A DNA stretch of 64,000 nucleotides from Paludibaculum fermentans (GTDB taxonomy: Bacteria > Acidobacteriota > Terriglobia > Bryobacterales > Bryobacteraceae): positions 4,340,001 through 4,404,000 of the forward strand of contig NZ_CP063849.1 of the NCBI RefSeq assembly GCF_015277775.1, written 5' to 3'. The notes under the pieces were generated by a model, which made no database searches, was not told the origin of the DNA, and saw only the letters and a list, made by a program, of their open reading frames with translations. Below are positions 1 to 9,882 of this stretch, piece by piece. The translations under genes were made by a program, and so were the position numbers. Position 1 is the first letter of the stretch, and the number at the start of each line of letters is the position of its first letter.

Positions 1-1067
1 GGCTGCTGAACCCCTGCGTGGCGCCCTCGCTGTGTTGGACTTGCATCTACAATCAGCCCCAGTCGCTCTGCTTCATCCTGCTCGCCTTTTTGCACTACCT
101 GCGAGGACGCAAACGTGCCCAGTGGGTGGTCTTTCTGCTCGGGCTCGGCTCACTGGAAACAGTAGTGATGTATCCGCTCCTGATCTCGGCCCACGCCCTG
201 CTGTACGATCGCAGCCGCTTCAAGCGAACCCTGCCCTTCTATGCCGGTTCCGCCGCGTTCACCCTACTCCACTTCCTGGTCGCACCCATCTACAAAACCG
301 GCCCTTACGCCATCCAGATCGACCGAAGAATCTTCCACACCCTCTGGACCTATTTCGAAATGGCACTGGGTCCGGAACGCTTCGGCCACTTCTATTGGGA
401 TTGGCCTGCTTGGGTCGTGCCGTCAGCCACAGCCGCCATCTGCGCTGCCGTGCTTGTCATCGTGATCCTGCGGGACACAAGGCGTGGCAGCACTCAGATT
501 GGCAACTCCACGGCAATCTTCGGCGCCGCCTGGTTCGTCATCATGCTCGGCCCGCTGTTGCTGCTGCCTGATCACATCATGGACTACGCGCTTACCGCCC
601 CCGCGGTCGGTCTCGCCCTGATCATCGCCGCCGCTGTCTCGGCGCGGAAGGCGATAGGCATGCCCATCGCCATCCTCTACCTGGCGTTCGCAGCGCCCGC
701 CGCCTGGCACGTCACGCGGTGGAACTGGGAGCGCAGCCACCTCGCCCGGGACCTGGTCCAGGGCGTCCTCCGATTCAAACGCGCCAACCCGGAAAGAATG
801 ATGCTGCTCACCGGCATGGATACTGACCAATTCCTCGCCGGCTATGCCGATCTGCCTTTCGAAGTGCACGGCTACTTCGACGTCTGGCTGGCGCCCGGCG
901 CCGAGTCCAACATCCACGACGAGGGCCATCTGGCGCCGCTCATGGTCTGGAAGCCCGAGAAATCGTATCCGCTGCTCGATGCCGGCAAGGCCATGGTCCT
1001 CGACGTGGCAGGCGGCAACGTACACGACGTCACCGCCCAATACCAGGCCAACCGCCCGAAGTACTAA
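1..1067 (+). CDS. Polytopic membrane protein, 5'-truncated
   Basis: The frame is open back to the first base, so the N-terminus lies outside the window and the GTG at 18 is probably internal. About 350 residues are visible: a series of hydrophobic helices over roughly the first two thirds, then a soluble tail of about 110 residues. It resembles the C-terminal part of large membrane proteins (glycosyltransferase-like, GT-C style) common in Acidobacteriota, but no catalytic motif is visible and I assign no function. Its stop codon overlaps the stop of the convergent DUF72 gene by four bases. Confidence 0.7.
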   Translation, partial: LLNPCVAPSLCWTCIYNQPQSLCFILLAFLHYLRGRKRAQWVVFLLGLGSLETVVMYPLLISAHALLYDRSRFKRTLPFYAGSAAFTLLHFLVAPIYKTGPYAIQIDRRIFHTLWTYFEMALGPERFGHFYWDWPAWVVPSATAAICAAVLVIVILRDTRRGSTQIGNSTAIFGAAWFVIMLGPLLLLPDHIMDYALTAPAVGLALIIAAAVSARKAIGMPIAILYLAFAAPAAWHVTRWNWERSHLARDLVQGVLRFKRANPERMMLLTGMDTDQFLAGYADLPFEVHGYFDVWLAPGAESNIHDEGHLAPLMVWKPEKSYPLLDAGKAMVLDVAGGNVHDVTAQYQANRPKY

Positions 1068-1966
1068 GCCGCCCGAGCCGGCAACAAGACAGCCTGTACC
1101 GGCCTTTGCGCCCGGAACGCGGCCAACTCCGCCGGGTACTCCCCGATGAGGGGCGCCGGAGCCCGCAGGACATTGTCCCCGAAAATTTCGCGCAGCTGCA
1201 GCGCATTCACCATGGCGCGGCCACCCTCCGCGTTGGCTGTCACCACCAGAACCCGCGCCGCATTCGCGGCCAGCCGCTCAATCCGCGGCTGCCACTCCAG
1301 CAATTCGTCGAGGTCGTAGAGGTACGACTGGTCCACCGGCTGATCAAACTCACGAAAACCCTCCGGGCTCCGCCGCCCATGCAATCGGACGACTGCCACC
1401 CCCGAGGTAAGCAACGCCGTGGGCGGCATCGCCCGGAAGTACTTCGGCTGGTCGATGTTGACGAAACCAACGCGGTAGTTCACCAGCGTCGTCACCGCCT
1501 CATCCCTCAGCCATGACTCGTGTCGAAACTCCGCAGCCAGGGGAAACTCATGGAACGTCCGTCGCAGCTGGATGAGGAACTGTTTGTTCTCCTCGCTGAA
1601 CCGGAACGCCCAAGGAAACTGCATGACCACCGCACCCAGCCGCCGCGCCTTCAGCAGCGGGAACAGGCCCACCTTCCAGGCCTCCACCGCGGCCTCATTC
1701 AGGTCCCGGTCGTACGTGAAGCGCCGTTCCAACAGCGCCGTGAACAGGAAATCAGGGTTCCGCTCCACTTTCTTCGCGTAGAGCCTGGCGATCTCCTGCC
1801 GCATCGGGCCGGCGAAGGTCTGCCCGATCTCCGCTACGTCGACATACCGCGCCAGTGTGTCCAGCGGGTGCCAGCCGCGTGTCGCGGGCTTTGGATAGAC
1901 AGTGGAAACCCAGTCCGCGCGATGCCATCCGGACGGACCGATTGAGAGGTGGTGCAGCATTGCCAT
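1064..1966 (-). CDS. DUF72 (YecE-like) TIM-barrel protein
   Basis: This 300-residue protein has the features of the DUF72/YecE family: an N-terminal GPSGW strand, a central 'FLFTALLERRFTYD' region, the 'VVMQFPWAFRFSEEN' stretch, an 'AAEFRHESW' strand, and a late 'VRLHGRR' motif. The family has a TIM-barrel fold and no settled biochemical role. The start is well supported by a perfect GGAGG a few bases upstream on the minus strand. A plausible promoter (TTGCGC, 17 bp, TACTCT on the minus strand, spanning 1998-2026) lies just upstream. It converges on the truncated membrane protein gene. Confidence 0.85.
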   Translation of the reverse strand: MAMLHHLSIGPSGWHRADWVSTVYPKPATRGWHPLDTLARYVDVAEIGQTFAGPMRQEIARLYAKKVERNPDFLFTALLERRFTYDRDLNEAAVEAWKVGLFPLLKARRLGAVVMQFPWAFRFSEENKQFLIQLRRTFHEFPLAAEFRHESWLRDEAVTTLVNYRVGFVNIDQPKYFRAMPPTALLTSGVAVVRLHGRRSPEGFREFDQPVDQSYLYDLDELLEWQPRIERLAANAARVLVVTANAEGGRAMVNALQLREIFGDNVLRAPAPLIGEYPAELAAFRAQRPVQAVLLPARAA

Positions 1967-2290
1967 GCTTCCTCCTTCGCCTTATGTTTGCCAACCCAGA
2001 GTAGAACAAATAGCGAAGAAGCGCAAGACAAAAAATGTCCGCATCAATTTTGGGCTACCTGTAACCTGAAACCACGCTTTTGCGCTCTTATAGTCAATCC
2101 CCGTTACGAGAAGCGGGCGCCTTCACCCCAACACCCAACCCGGCGCCCGCACCCTCTTCTCCGTAGTCCCGCCCTAATCTATTCCTATTAGCCGATTGAA
2201 CTGCTCACGATAATGCAAAACACCCGCTGTTCCTCCGGATTGCTCCGGCAGAACAGCGGGCGTCAAAATGCAAGCGCAACCAATATTAAA
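1967..2290. other. Intergenic region with two hairpins
   Basis: No believable gene is present in these 324 bases. They hold the DUF72 promoter region, a perfect 9-bp inverted repeat (2113-2121 with 2142-2150, arm GCGGGCGCC) of unknown role, and the cysK terminator listed separately. The short frames here have no ribosome site or family resemblance. Confidence 0.6.
2223..2260 (-). terminator. Rho-independent terminator of cysK
   Basis: Read on the minus strand just after the cysK stop, a 10-bp stem (CCCGCTGTTC paired with GAACAGCGGG) encloses a second 5-bp stem CCGGA/TCCGG closed by a GCAA tetraloop, and is followed by TGTTTTGC. The stem, position and T-rich tail fit an intrinsic terminator. 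Confidence 0.8.
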
Positions 2291-3250
2291 CTAATCCGCG
2301 AACATCCCCTCAAATAGGGCTGAGGTCAGATACCGTTCGCCGGCGTCCGGCAGGATGACCACAATCGTCTTGCCTGCGAACTCAGGCTGGTTCGCCAACC
2401 GCACCGCGGCAGCGGCCGCCGCGCCGCAAGAGATGCCGCTCAGGATCCCTTCTTCCGAAGCCAGGCGCCGCGCCATCTCCATCGACTCATCGTTCGACAC
2501 CTGCTCCACGCGATCTACCATCGAGAGGTCCAGGGTCCCGGGAATGAAGCCCGCGCCAATCCCCTGGATTTTGTGCGGACCGGGCTGCGGTGCCTCGCCG
2601 TTCCTCACCTGGGTGATCACGGGGCTCGCCGTCGGCTCTACGGCCACCGACAGAATCGGCTTGCCCTTCACCTGCTTGATATACCGCGAAGTGCCCGTAA
2701 TCGTGCCGCCCGTGCCTACGCCGGACACCAGCACGTCCACCTGGCCATCGGTGTCGTCCCAGATCTCAGGCCCCGTGGTCTCGAAATGGATCTTCGGATT
2801 CGCCGGATTCTGGAACTGCTGCAACAGGACAAACTTCGACGGATCCGAGTTGTAGATCTCTTCGGCCTTCGCGATCGCACCCTTCATGCCCTTGGGACCT
2901 TCGGTCAACACCAAATTCGCCCCAAAGACCTTCAACACCTTGCGCCGCTCTAGCGACATCGTCTCCGGCATGGTCAGGGTGATCGGATAACCGCGGGCCG
3001 CCGCGACAAACGCCAGCGCGATGCCGGTATTACCGCTGGTTGGCTCCACCAGTTCCTTGCCCGGGCCCAGGATCCCAGCCTTCTCGGCCTCCCAAACCAT
3101 CGAAGCGCCGATACGGCATTTCACGGAATAGGCCGGATTGCGGCCCTCGATCTTCGCCAGCACCGTGGCGCCGGCGCCCTTCGTTACACGGTTCAGCCGG
3201 ACTAAAGGAGTCCGGCCGATGCTCAACGAGTTATCATCAAAAACTCTCAT
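2291..3250 (-). CDS. cysK: Cysteine synthase A (O-acetylserine sulfhydrylase)
   Basis: Makes L-cysteine from O-acetyl-L-serine and sulfide using pyridoxal phosphate, in the cytoplasm. The 319-residue length is typical of CysK. The PLP lysine is K44 in NPAYSVKCR, the substrate loop is PTSGNTGIA, and the phosphate-binding glycine loop is [11 protein letters not shown]; the ISCGAA segment near the C-terminus is also conserved. It lies 9 bp downstream of the Rrf2 regulator gene on the same strand, so the two are almost certainly co-transcribed. A serine acetyltransferase that would supply its substrate is at 27240-28241. Confidence 0.96.
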   Translation of the reverse strand: MRVFDDNSLSIGRTPLVRLNRVTKGAGATVLAKIEGRNPAYSVKCRIGASMVWEAEKAGILGPGKELVEPTSGNTGIALAFVAAARGYPITLTMPETMSLERRKVLKVFGANLVLTEGPKGMKGAIAKAEEIYNSDPSKFVLLQQFQNPANPKIHFETTGPEIWDDTDGQVDVLVSGVGTGGTITGTSRYIKQVKGKPILSVAVEPTASPVITQVRNGEAPQPGPHKIQGIGAGFIPGTLDLSMVDRVEQVSNDESMEMARRLASEEGILSGISCGAAAAAAVRLANQPEFAGKTIVVILPDAGERYLTSALFEGMFAD

Positions 3251-3259
3251 CGGCTCCCC

Positions 3260-3697
3260 TTAAATTTCCCAATTTGGCACGTATCTTGCCTGCCGGTCTC
3301 GCCAATTCCGAGCTAATTCGGCGAACGTGGTTTTGTCGATGACCCCAGCCACCGCGTCGTCCACCCGATCCCAGAACTCGCCCAGCGGTCCCGGTTCTTC
3401 CAGCGCCGCACGGCCTGTCCGGCCACCTTCCACACTGCGCAGCACCTGCCCCACCGTAATCGTCTCCGCCGCTTTCGCCAGAAGGTACCCCCCCTCGGCG
3501 CCACGCCGGGACTCGAGAAACCCGTGCTTCTTCAGGTCAGCCAGAATCGTCTCCAGAAACTTCTGCGGGATCTTTTGCCGCGTGGCAATGTCCGCAATTC
3601 TGATTGGCTGCGCCCCTGGCGACAAGGTCAGGTCAAGTACGGCACGCAGTGCGTACTCACACTTCACGGAAACGTTCATTAGCGTCTGCACTGGCAT
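3260..3697 (-). CDS. Rrf2-family transcriptional regulator (CymR-like)
   Basis: A 145-residue winged-helix protein: an N-terminal 'SVKCEYALRAVLDL' helix, the recognition region 'IPQKFLETILADLKKHGFLESRRGAEGGY' in part, and 'ITVGQVLRSVEGG', all typical of Rrf2 proteins. It lacks the three-cysteine cluster that binds Fe-S in IscR and NsrR, which fits the cysteine-metabolism branch (CymR). The gene directly precedes cysK, so regulation of cysteine synthesis is the likely role; that is inferred from context. Two starts are possible, ATG at 3697 or ATG at 3679 (MNVSVKCEY); neither has a strong ribosome site. A perfect 18-bp palindrome lies immediately upstream. Confidence 0.9.
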   Translation of the reverse strand: MPVQTLMNVSVKCEYALRAVLDLTLSPGAQPIRIADIATRQKIPQKFLETILADLKKHGFLESRRGAEGGYLLAKAAETITVGQVLRSVEGGRTGRAALEEPGPLGEFWDRVDDAVAGVIDKTTFAELARNWRDRQARYVPNWEI

Positions 3698-3702
3698 TTC
3701 CC

Positions 3703-3720
3703 TATTCTCACTAGAGAATA
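3703..3720. promoter_or_regulatory. Palindromic operator upstream of rrf2-cysK
   Basis: TATTCTC-ACTA-GAGAATA is a perfect 7+7 inverted repeat with a 4-base centre, ending 6 bp before the upstream start codon of the Rrf2 gene. Size, AT-richness and position fit a binding site for the encoded dimeric regulator (autoregulation and cysK control). Inference from sequence only. Confidence 0.6.
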
Positions 3721-3816
3721 TCGCCTTCCATCCGGGCGGTCAACACAAGCCTGCTCTTTTCCATCACTTACCCCGCTTCCTACCCTTTGGATTCGCCGCA
3801 TCCGGGGCCTTGGGCC

Positions 3817-5778
3817 CTAATCCGACATCAGGAAGATCAGCGGCCGGACGTCATCCTCCGGCGTCCATTCCCAGTAACTTAACAGGATGGTATAGACCAT
3901 CAGGCCGGTCTCCCCTTCCCCAAAGAAGAGGTACCGGGACGCCTGCTGCATCAGGTTCTCCCTGGTCAGTCCAATGAAGATCGAGATGGGATCAATCAGT
4001 TCGCTGATGTACGCAATGGTGTTGGCCAGGGCAGTCGCCCCGTACGCATGAGCGACGAAGTTCTCTCCCTCACGCTCGATCCGGAACTCAAGCGGCGCCG
4101 AAAACTCGCTCCGGTTGTCGGCCAAATGGATGTGTACAAACAGGAATGGCCCGTGCACCTTGTAGTGCTTCACGATCTCAGCCTGCTTACGCGTCCGCGC
4201 CGTCGCCGTATCGTTCCGGATGGGCACCAGATGAACTTTCTTGTCGACCAGTTCCGACGCCAGCCGCGCGGACTCAGAATTGCTGAAGTAGCTCTTTGTC
4301 ACCCGGAACTCAAACGACCGCTTCGACCGGCTCAGTGCGCTCACCATCATCAACAGCAGCGTAAAAACCGACCCGATGATCAACCCGTCCGGCCGCTCAA
4401 TACAGTTGTCCACCAGGGTGTAGGCGAATACCAAAGCCACCGCGCCGGTATAGATTGCGAGCGGCTTTCGCGCCTCCTTCCACAAATCCAGCGTCGCCGC
4501 GCAGGCAGCCGACAGGATCAGCACCAGTACTCCGGTGGCGTACGCTCCGCTCTGTGCCTCGACGTCGGCGCGAAACACCAGTGTGACCACCACATTGATT
4601 CCAAACAGCACCAGCACCAGCGGTCGCGACAGCGTCATCCACTCCGGGGCCATTCCGAACCGCGGCAGGTAACGCGGAATCAGGTGTAGCAACCCCGCCA
4701 TCGCCGACGCCCCGGCCAGCGACAGGATCAGGATCGTGGACACATCGTAAATCGATCCGAACACCGGGCCCAGGTACTTGTGCGCCAGAAAAGCAATCGC
4801 ACGACCGCTGGCCGGTCCGCCAATCCGGTAGGCGGATTCCGGAATAAGCAGCGTGGTCACCATGCTGCTCGCCACCAGCATCACGCTCATGATCAGCGCC
4901 GCCGTCACCAGCAGCCGCTTGGTATTGCCCACGCGTCCGGCCGGGGGTGTCCCACTGCGCTGATGATAATCCGCATCCCGTGGCCCGCCATCGATCAGCG
5001 GCATAACCGAAACGCCGGTCTCAAACCCGCTCAAACCCAGCGCCAGTTTGGGGAAGACGAGCAGTGCGCCCGCCATCACCATCCCCATGTCGCCCTTCAT
5101 TGAAAGCGCGACCCGCCAATCGTGCAGCAGCGCCGGGTGGAGGAACACTTCATAGGCTCCACGCGCCAGAACCACCACGTTTAGCAACAGATAGGGGACA
5201 GAGGCGGCCGAGGCCACGCCGATCGCCTCTTTGAATCCCTTGAGAAAGACCAGCGTCAGGGCGGTCAGCAACCCCAGCGTGATAAGGATCTGGTGGTCGC
5301 CCAGGTGCGGGCGCAGAAACGGATTCTCCACTGCGTGCTTCGCCGCATCGGCCGCGGACAAAGTCATGGTAATGACGAAATCGGTTGCCGCAAACCCGAG
5401 CAGCGTGAGCACCAGCAGCTTGCTCTTCCAGCCCAGCAGCAGGTTCTCGAGCATCGCGATCGAGCCCTGCCCCGCGAAACTGCGCTCCGCCACCTGCGAA
5501 TACACCGGCAGGGCACCCAGAAGGGTCACCAGCACGAGGATCGCGGTCGCCAGCGGCGCGACCGCCCCCGCAGCAAGCAGCGCGATACCCGGCTGATACC
5601 CCAGCGTGGAAAAGTAATCCACGCCCGTCAGCCAGATCACCTTGTACCAGGGATGCGTGACCGTGTGGTGGGCCGACTCCTCCAGTGCCTCCCCGCGAGC
5701 GATCCATCGTCCGAACGCGGAGCGGAACTGTAGCGACGGTTGCGGCAGTTCCTTACTGACAGGAATGAGTCGGCCCAT
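3817..5778 (-). CDS. APC-superfamily amino acid permease
   Basis: A 653-residue integral membrane protein with about 11-12 hydrophobic helices between residues 50 and 490, then a cytoplasmic C-terminal domain of about 150 residues. The early segment GVDYFSTLGYQPG is the unwound TM1 region of APC transporters that binds substrate. Fold and length fit an amino acid/polyamine permease with a regulatory tail; the substrate cannot be read from the sequence. It stands alone between rrf2-cysK and the TIM-barrel gene (19 bp downstream of the latter on the same strand), so it may share a transcript with that gene. Confidence 0.8.
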   Translation of the reverse strand: MGRLIPVSKELPQPSLQFRSAFGRWIARGEALEESAHHTVTHPWYKVIWLTGVDYFSTLGYQPGIALLAAGAVAPLATAILVLVTLLGALPVYSQVAERSFAGQGSIAMLENLLLGWKSKLLVLTLLGFAATDFVITMTLSAADAAKHAVENPFLRPHLGDHQILITLGLLTALTLVFLKGFKEAIGVASAASVPYLLLNVVVLARGAYEVFLHPALLHDWRVALSMKGDMGMVMAGALLVFPKLALGLSGFETGVSVMPLIDGGPRDADYHQRSGTPPAGRVGNTKRLLVTAALIMSVMLVASSMVTTLLIPESAYRIGGPASGRAIAFLAHKYLGPVFGSIYDVSTILILSLAGASAMAGLLHLIPRYLPRFGMAPEWMTLSRPLVLVLFGINVVVTLVFRADVEAQSGAYATGVLVLILSAACAATLDLWKEARKPLAIYTGAVALVFAYTLVDNCIERPDGLIIGSVFTLLLMMVSALSRSKRSFEFRVTKSYFSNSESARLASELVDKKVHLVPIRNDTATARTRKQAEIVKHYKVHGPFLFVHIHLADNRSEFSAPLEFRIEREGENFVAHAYGATALANTIAYISELIDPISIFIGLTRENLMQQASRYLFFGEGETGLMVYTILLSYWEWTPEDDVRPLIFLMSD

Positions 5779-5796
5779 GACAGACCAGATGTTAGC

Positions 5797-6645
<849 letters not shown>

Positions 6646-7313
6646 GAGTGGAATCCTAGCCAGACGACTTCCGGCACCCGTTATCGTATAGCATTCCAAA
6701 CAAAACCGGCCGCGCACCTCACTTCACTCCTTGTGGCCGATGCCCACAAACGGCAGCGCCGTGGTCCGCCGGACGCTGACCCTGGGCACATCCATACCGC
6801 GCTCACATGACCTGTGGCCGCCGCCCGTTATCCGGTCTTGGCATCCTGATCTGGGCACGCCGCGCCTCATCCCCAAAAATGCGGAGGATGGATTACCGCA
6901 AAGACAGCCGCCTCACCCTCGACGAGTAGATCGAGCTGCGCGGCGCCTCCGCTTTCGGCGAACGCCGACCCATCGCCAATCGAGGCACCGTCCAACAGAT
7001 GCTTGACCAGGCAAATCCCCTCGTCACCGCCGGCCCCCAACCGCCAAGAATTCTGCTTCGTCGGCCGCTCTGGTGCCCGGGACAGGATGAAGATTGGCTG
7101 AAAATCGTGCCTGACGCCAAGACCGGTCACAGCATTTCAAAATAAATCTGAAAAAGTTCGCAATTTATTCTATTTCAACACTTTAGCGTCCATCACCCAC
7201 ACGTTTTACTACCTCCATCCAGCCGATTTCCTTGGACCTGTGGGAGTAGAATCGAGACGGCTCACCCCACTGCGCTTCCCGCTCGCGAGGCGCTACCCCA
7301 CTAGGAGAATCCC
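6646..7313. other. Intergenic region, partly degraded
   Basis: A 668-bp stretch with no intact gene. It contains a short coding-like stretch with an internal stop (6888-7145, listed separately) and an AT-rich block around 7141-7200 that may hold the promoter of the 822-residue gene. No tRNA, IS end or long repeat was recognised. Confidence 0.5.
6888..7145 (+). pseudogene. Possible gene remnant with in-frame TAG
   Basis: From an ATG at 6888, directly preceded by GGAGG, the frame runs 13 codons to a TAG at 6927 and then stays open to a TAA at 7143, about 85 codons in all. Third codon positions are mostly G or C in the first part, as in neighbouring genes, and the peptide around the stop (SRLTLDE-stop-IELRGASAFGE) looks protein-like. 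No family is recognised. It may be a decayed small gene or chance in GC-rich DNA. Confidence 0.25.
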
Positions 7314-9782
7314 ATGGAACCGAACACCACACTTGCGCCACAAGGCGCCCGCGGGACCGAGCCCGCGCCCCCTACCTTCGCCAGCAGCGTCATCAACGGC
7401 CAGATCCTCACCGCGCAGGCGCCACCGGCCCTCGACCCACACGCCTACCTGCGCCCCATCGAACAGATCACCACACCAGACCAATTCCCGCCCGGCGTCC
7501 TGCTCACCTCAACCGCCACCGCCAACCTGCGCCTCCAGTCGCCCAGCCCCTTTGGCTTTCACTTCCACTGGATCAAAGAGGCAGTTCGCGGCATCCTGCA
7601 GGGCACCACCGGGCTCTGCCTGGACGCCGCCGCGGAGGCCCACGTGACGGCCACTCTCACCGGCTCCTACACCGCCACCCTTACCCGCGACGACCACGGT
7701 GCCGAACCCTGGCTCCGCCTCACGCTCAACCGAGCTTCCGAAGCCACTCTGCAGGGCTCCGCCAAAGCTACCATCACCGCCAACGTCGACACGAGCCTGC
7801 CGGCGGGCAGCGACGAACTTCTGAGAGCCATCCTCGGAACGCACTCGCTGCAGTGGCTTCGCGCGACCCTCGCCGACATCGGCAGTGTCCGCTGGAGACA
7901 GCTTGCCGATACCTGCGGAGCCAGCGGTTCCGCCCTCGAATCCCTTCTCGAGGCCTTCCAGCAGCCCGGTACCCGAGCCGAGTCCGTCCTTTGGAAAGCC
8001 GCCGGTCAACCCACCGGCCTCGCCGAACTCCTGTCCTGGTCCTACTCGATCGCCAACGATGGACTGAACCTGACAACCTTCCGTTCCCGTCTCCAGCAGG
8101 GGCTCGAACAGAACCCGGCCTTCGCTTCCTCCATCGTTGCGCAGTGGCTCGAGGCCGTAGCCGGCTGCAGCCTGACCCAAATCTCCACCGAAGACGCCTG
8201 GACTCGTATCCACGCCGCCGCCACCCTGCTCGACCGCCTCACCAACGTCGATAAGCTCAGCCGCGACGCCCCAGCCATTCTGACTCTTCTCCTCCGTCTG
8301 CCCGCCATCGCGGCGCAGGAGCTGGATCCCTTCGCCCCCGCCTCATGGGCCCTGCCCCGGCTCCAACAATTGTTCGGCTCCGGACTCCCCGCCCACGCAC
8401 TGCTGGAGCGCGTGAACTCCTGGGTGCCTCTCCGCAACCGCATCTACCAGGCCGCCAGGGAAGCCCTTCAGAAACAGCTCCCGGCCGAGCTCTCGATCCT
8501 TCTCGAATCCTCCACTGGCGGCACAGCCCTGGCCGACGCCAGCTTCGCCATGACGCCCATGGGGCTGGACCTCCTGCGCAGGGTCCTCGGAGGCGACCTG
8601 ACGCCGCTCTACGGACCGCCCACCTCAAGCCTCCAGACGCACCACGGCCTGCTCACACATCACCTGCGCCGCACCCGCCACGTCGAAATCCACCTACCGT
8701 TCCTTGACACCCGCTCCTGGCAAAGCGGTGTCACCGCCTTGGCGTCCGCCGAGGTCCTCTGCGACGCCGCCGGCCGCCTGATCACCTGGCATGCTGCCGC
8801 CTGCGACTTTCACCAGGTTTCGAACGAGTTCCATAGCAAGATGATTCTCGCGGCAGCTTTCTCTACGCGCGACTCTGGCCCCATCAACGACAACTTCGAT
8901 CTCACCTTTGAAGACACCAGACAGGTGAGCGCATCGGGCCATCACGAAGCTTGGTTCCGGGTCCTCCAGGCCTATGGCATCGACCGGCCTGAACTGCCGT
9001 CCGAACCCGTTCAGGCCACGCTCACTCTCTCCCTTCCGGGCCGCTTCGTCGAAGCCTGGACCAGAGCCCCTCACTCCAAAGAAACCGACTACTTCCCCAC
9101 AATGTGCCGCGTCTCTCGGGCCATGCAGGCCGCGGTCCGCTACTGGCTGCCCACACTGTACTTCTCCGATCTCGAGCATTTCCGCACGCCCAACGCGGCC
9201 TTTCCCCTGCTCGCATACCAGTACTCCGCGCCTTATGCCGACGTGAAAGCGCGCCACCTCTCCTACGACTTCATGAACTCCGAGATGCTCGCCAGAGCCC
9301 TCAATTCCGCCGCCCCCGGCCTGCGGCAGGCTCTGCCAGAACTCCAATGCGCCCTGGCCGCGGCAGGCATGCAGGAGTTTGTCTCGACCTACGATCCGAA
9401 TTCTGTGGAGCGGATCCTCGCTTCGGTGCAGATCCAGAGCCGTAACTTCAATGCCCTGCTGGCTGCCGACACCTTTTTCGCCGAGGAGATGGTCCGTCTG
9501 GCGGATATGACCCGCGAACTGCGGGCCACGTGCAGCCGCAAGCCGGCTATGGCGATCCGCAACCTCACCCGTTACAGCGCCGATCTGGTTAAAGCCCTGC
9601 ACGGCCAGTTGCGCCGCCTCTATGCGGGAGACGATTTCGTAGCGTTAGGCTCGCTCTTGCTGATCGCCGCGACTTCCGCGCTGGCGGGCGGCGGCAAGGG
9701 CCCGCTCCCCATCACTGCCACACTACAGTTGGAACAGAGAGGCGAGGTCCGAGTCTACACCAGCGAGACGGCCGCAACCTGA
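7314..9782 (+). CDS. Large protein of unknown function (822 aa)
   Basis: A long, clearly coding frame with strong GC3 and a good ribosome site (AGGAGA five bases before ATG). I do not recognise the family. There is no signal peptide, no transmembrane helix and no nucleotide-binding or catalytic motif that I can see. The N-terminal 50 residues are Pro/Ala-rich and probably disordered. Residues about 55-160 look beta-rich and include a Thr-rich strand pattern; 160-420 is mainly helical with Leu/Ala-rich repeats; 430-640 is mixed and contains 'HVEIHLPFLDTRSW'; the rest is helical. It has no operon partner: a convergent esterase follows. Confidence 0.85.
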   Translation: MEPNTTLAPQGARGTEPAPPTFASSVINGQILTAQAPPALDPHAYLRPIEQITTPDQFPPGVLLTSTATANLRLQSPSPFGFHFHWIKEAVRGILQGTTGLCLDAAAEAHVTATLTGSYTATLTRDDHGAEPWLRLTLNRASEATLQGSAKATITANVDTSLPAGSDELLRAILGTHSLQWLRATLADIGSVRWRQLADTCGASGSALESLLEAFQQPGTRAESVLWKAAGQPTGLAELLSWSYSIANDGLNLTTFRSRLQQGLEQNPAFASSIVAQWLEAVAGCSLTQISTEDAWTRIHAAATLLDRLTNVDKLSRDAPAILTLLLRLPAIAAQELDPFAPASWALPRLQQLFGSGLPAHALLERVNSWVPLRNRIYQAAREALQKQLPAELSILLESSTGGTALADASFAMTPMGLDLLRRVLGGDLTPLYGPPTSSLQTHHGLLTHHLRRTRHVEIHLPFLDTRSWQSGVTALASAEVLCDAAGRLITWHAAACDFHQVSNEFHSKMILAAAFSTRDSGPINDNFDLTFEDTRQVSASGHHEAWFRVLQAYGIDRPELPSEPVQATLTLSLPGRFVEAWTRAPHSKETDYFPTMCRVSRAMQAAVRYWLPTLYFSDLEHFRTPNAAFPLLAYQYSAPYADVKARHLSYDFMNSEMLARALNSAAPGLRQALPELQCALAAAGMQEFVSTYDPNSVERILASVQIQSRNFNALLAADTFFAEEMVRLADMTRELRATCSRKPAMAIRNLTRYSADLVKALHGQLRRLYAGDDFVALGSLLLIAATSALAGGGKGPLPITATLQLEQRGEVRVYTSETAAT

Positions 9783-9882
9783 CCGGCCTCCAGCGGAAGC
9801 CCAACCTCAATCCGCAAATACTGCCTGGGGGCGTTCAGCCTCTACATCCCCAGCCGGCAGCCCTGGCCAAAGTGAGGACGTA

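Noticed and set aside
8694-9602. 302-codon minus-strand frame inside the 822-residue gene
   Set aside because: The plus frame is longer, has a ribosome site and a more natural composition; this one is rich in Gly/Arg/Glu as typical for shadows.
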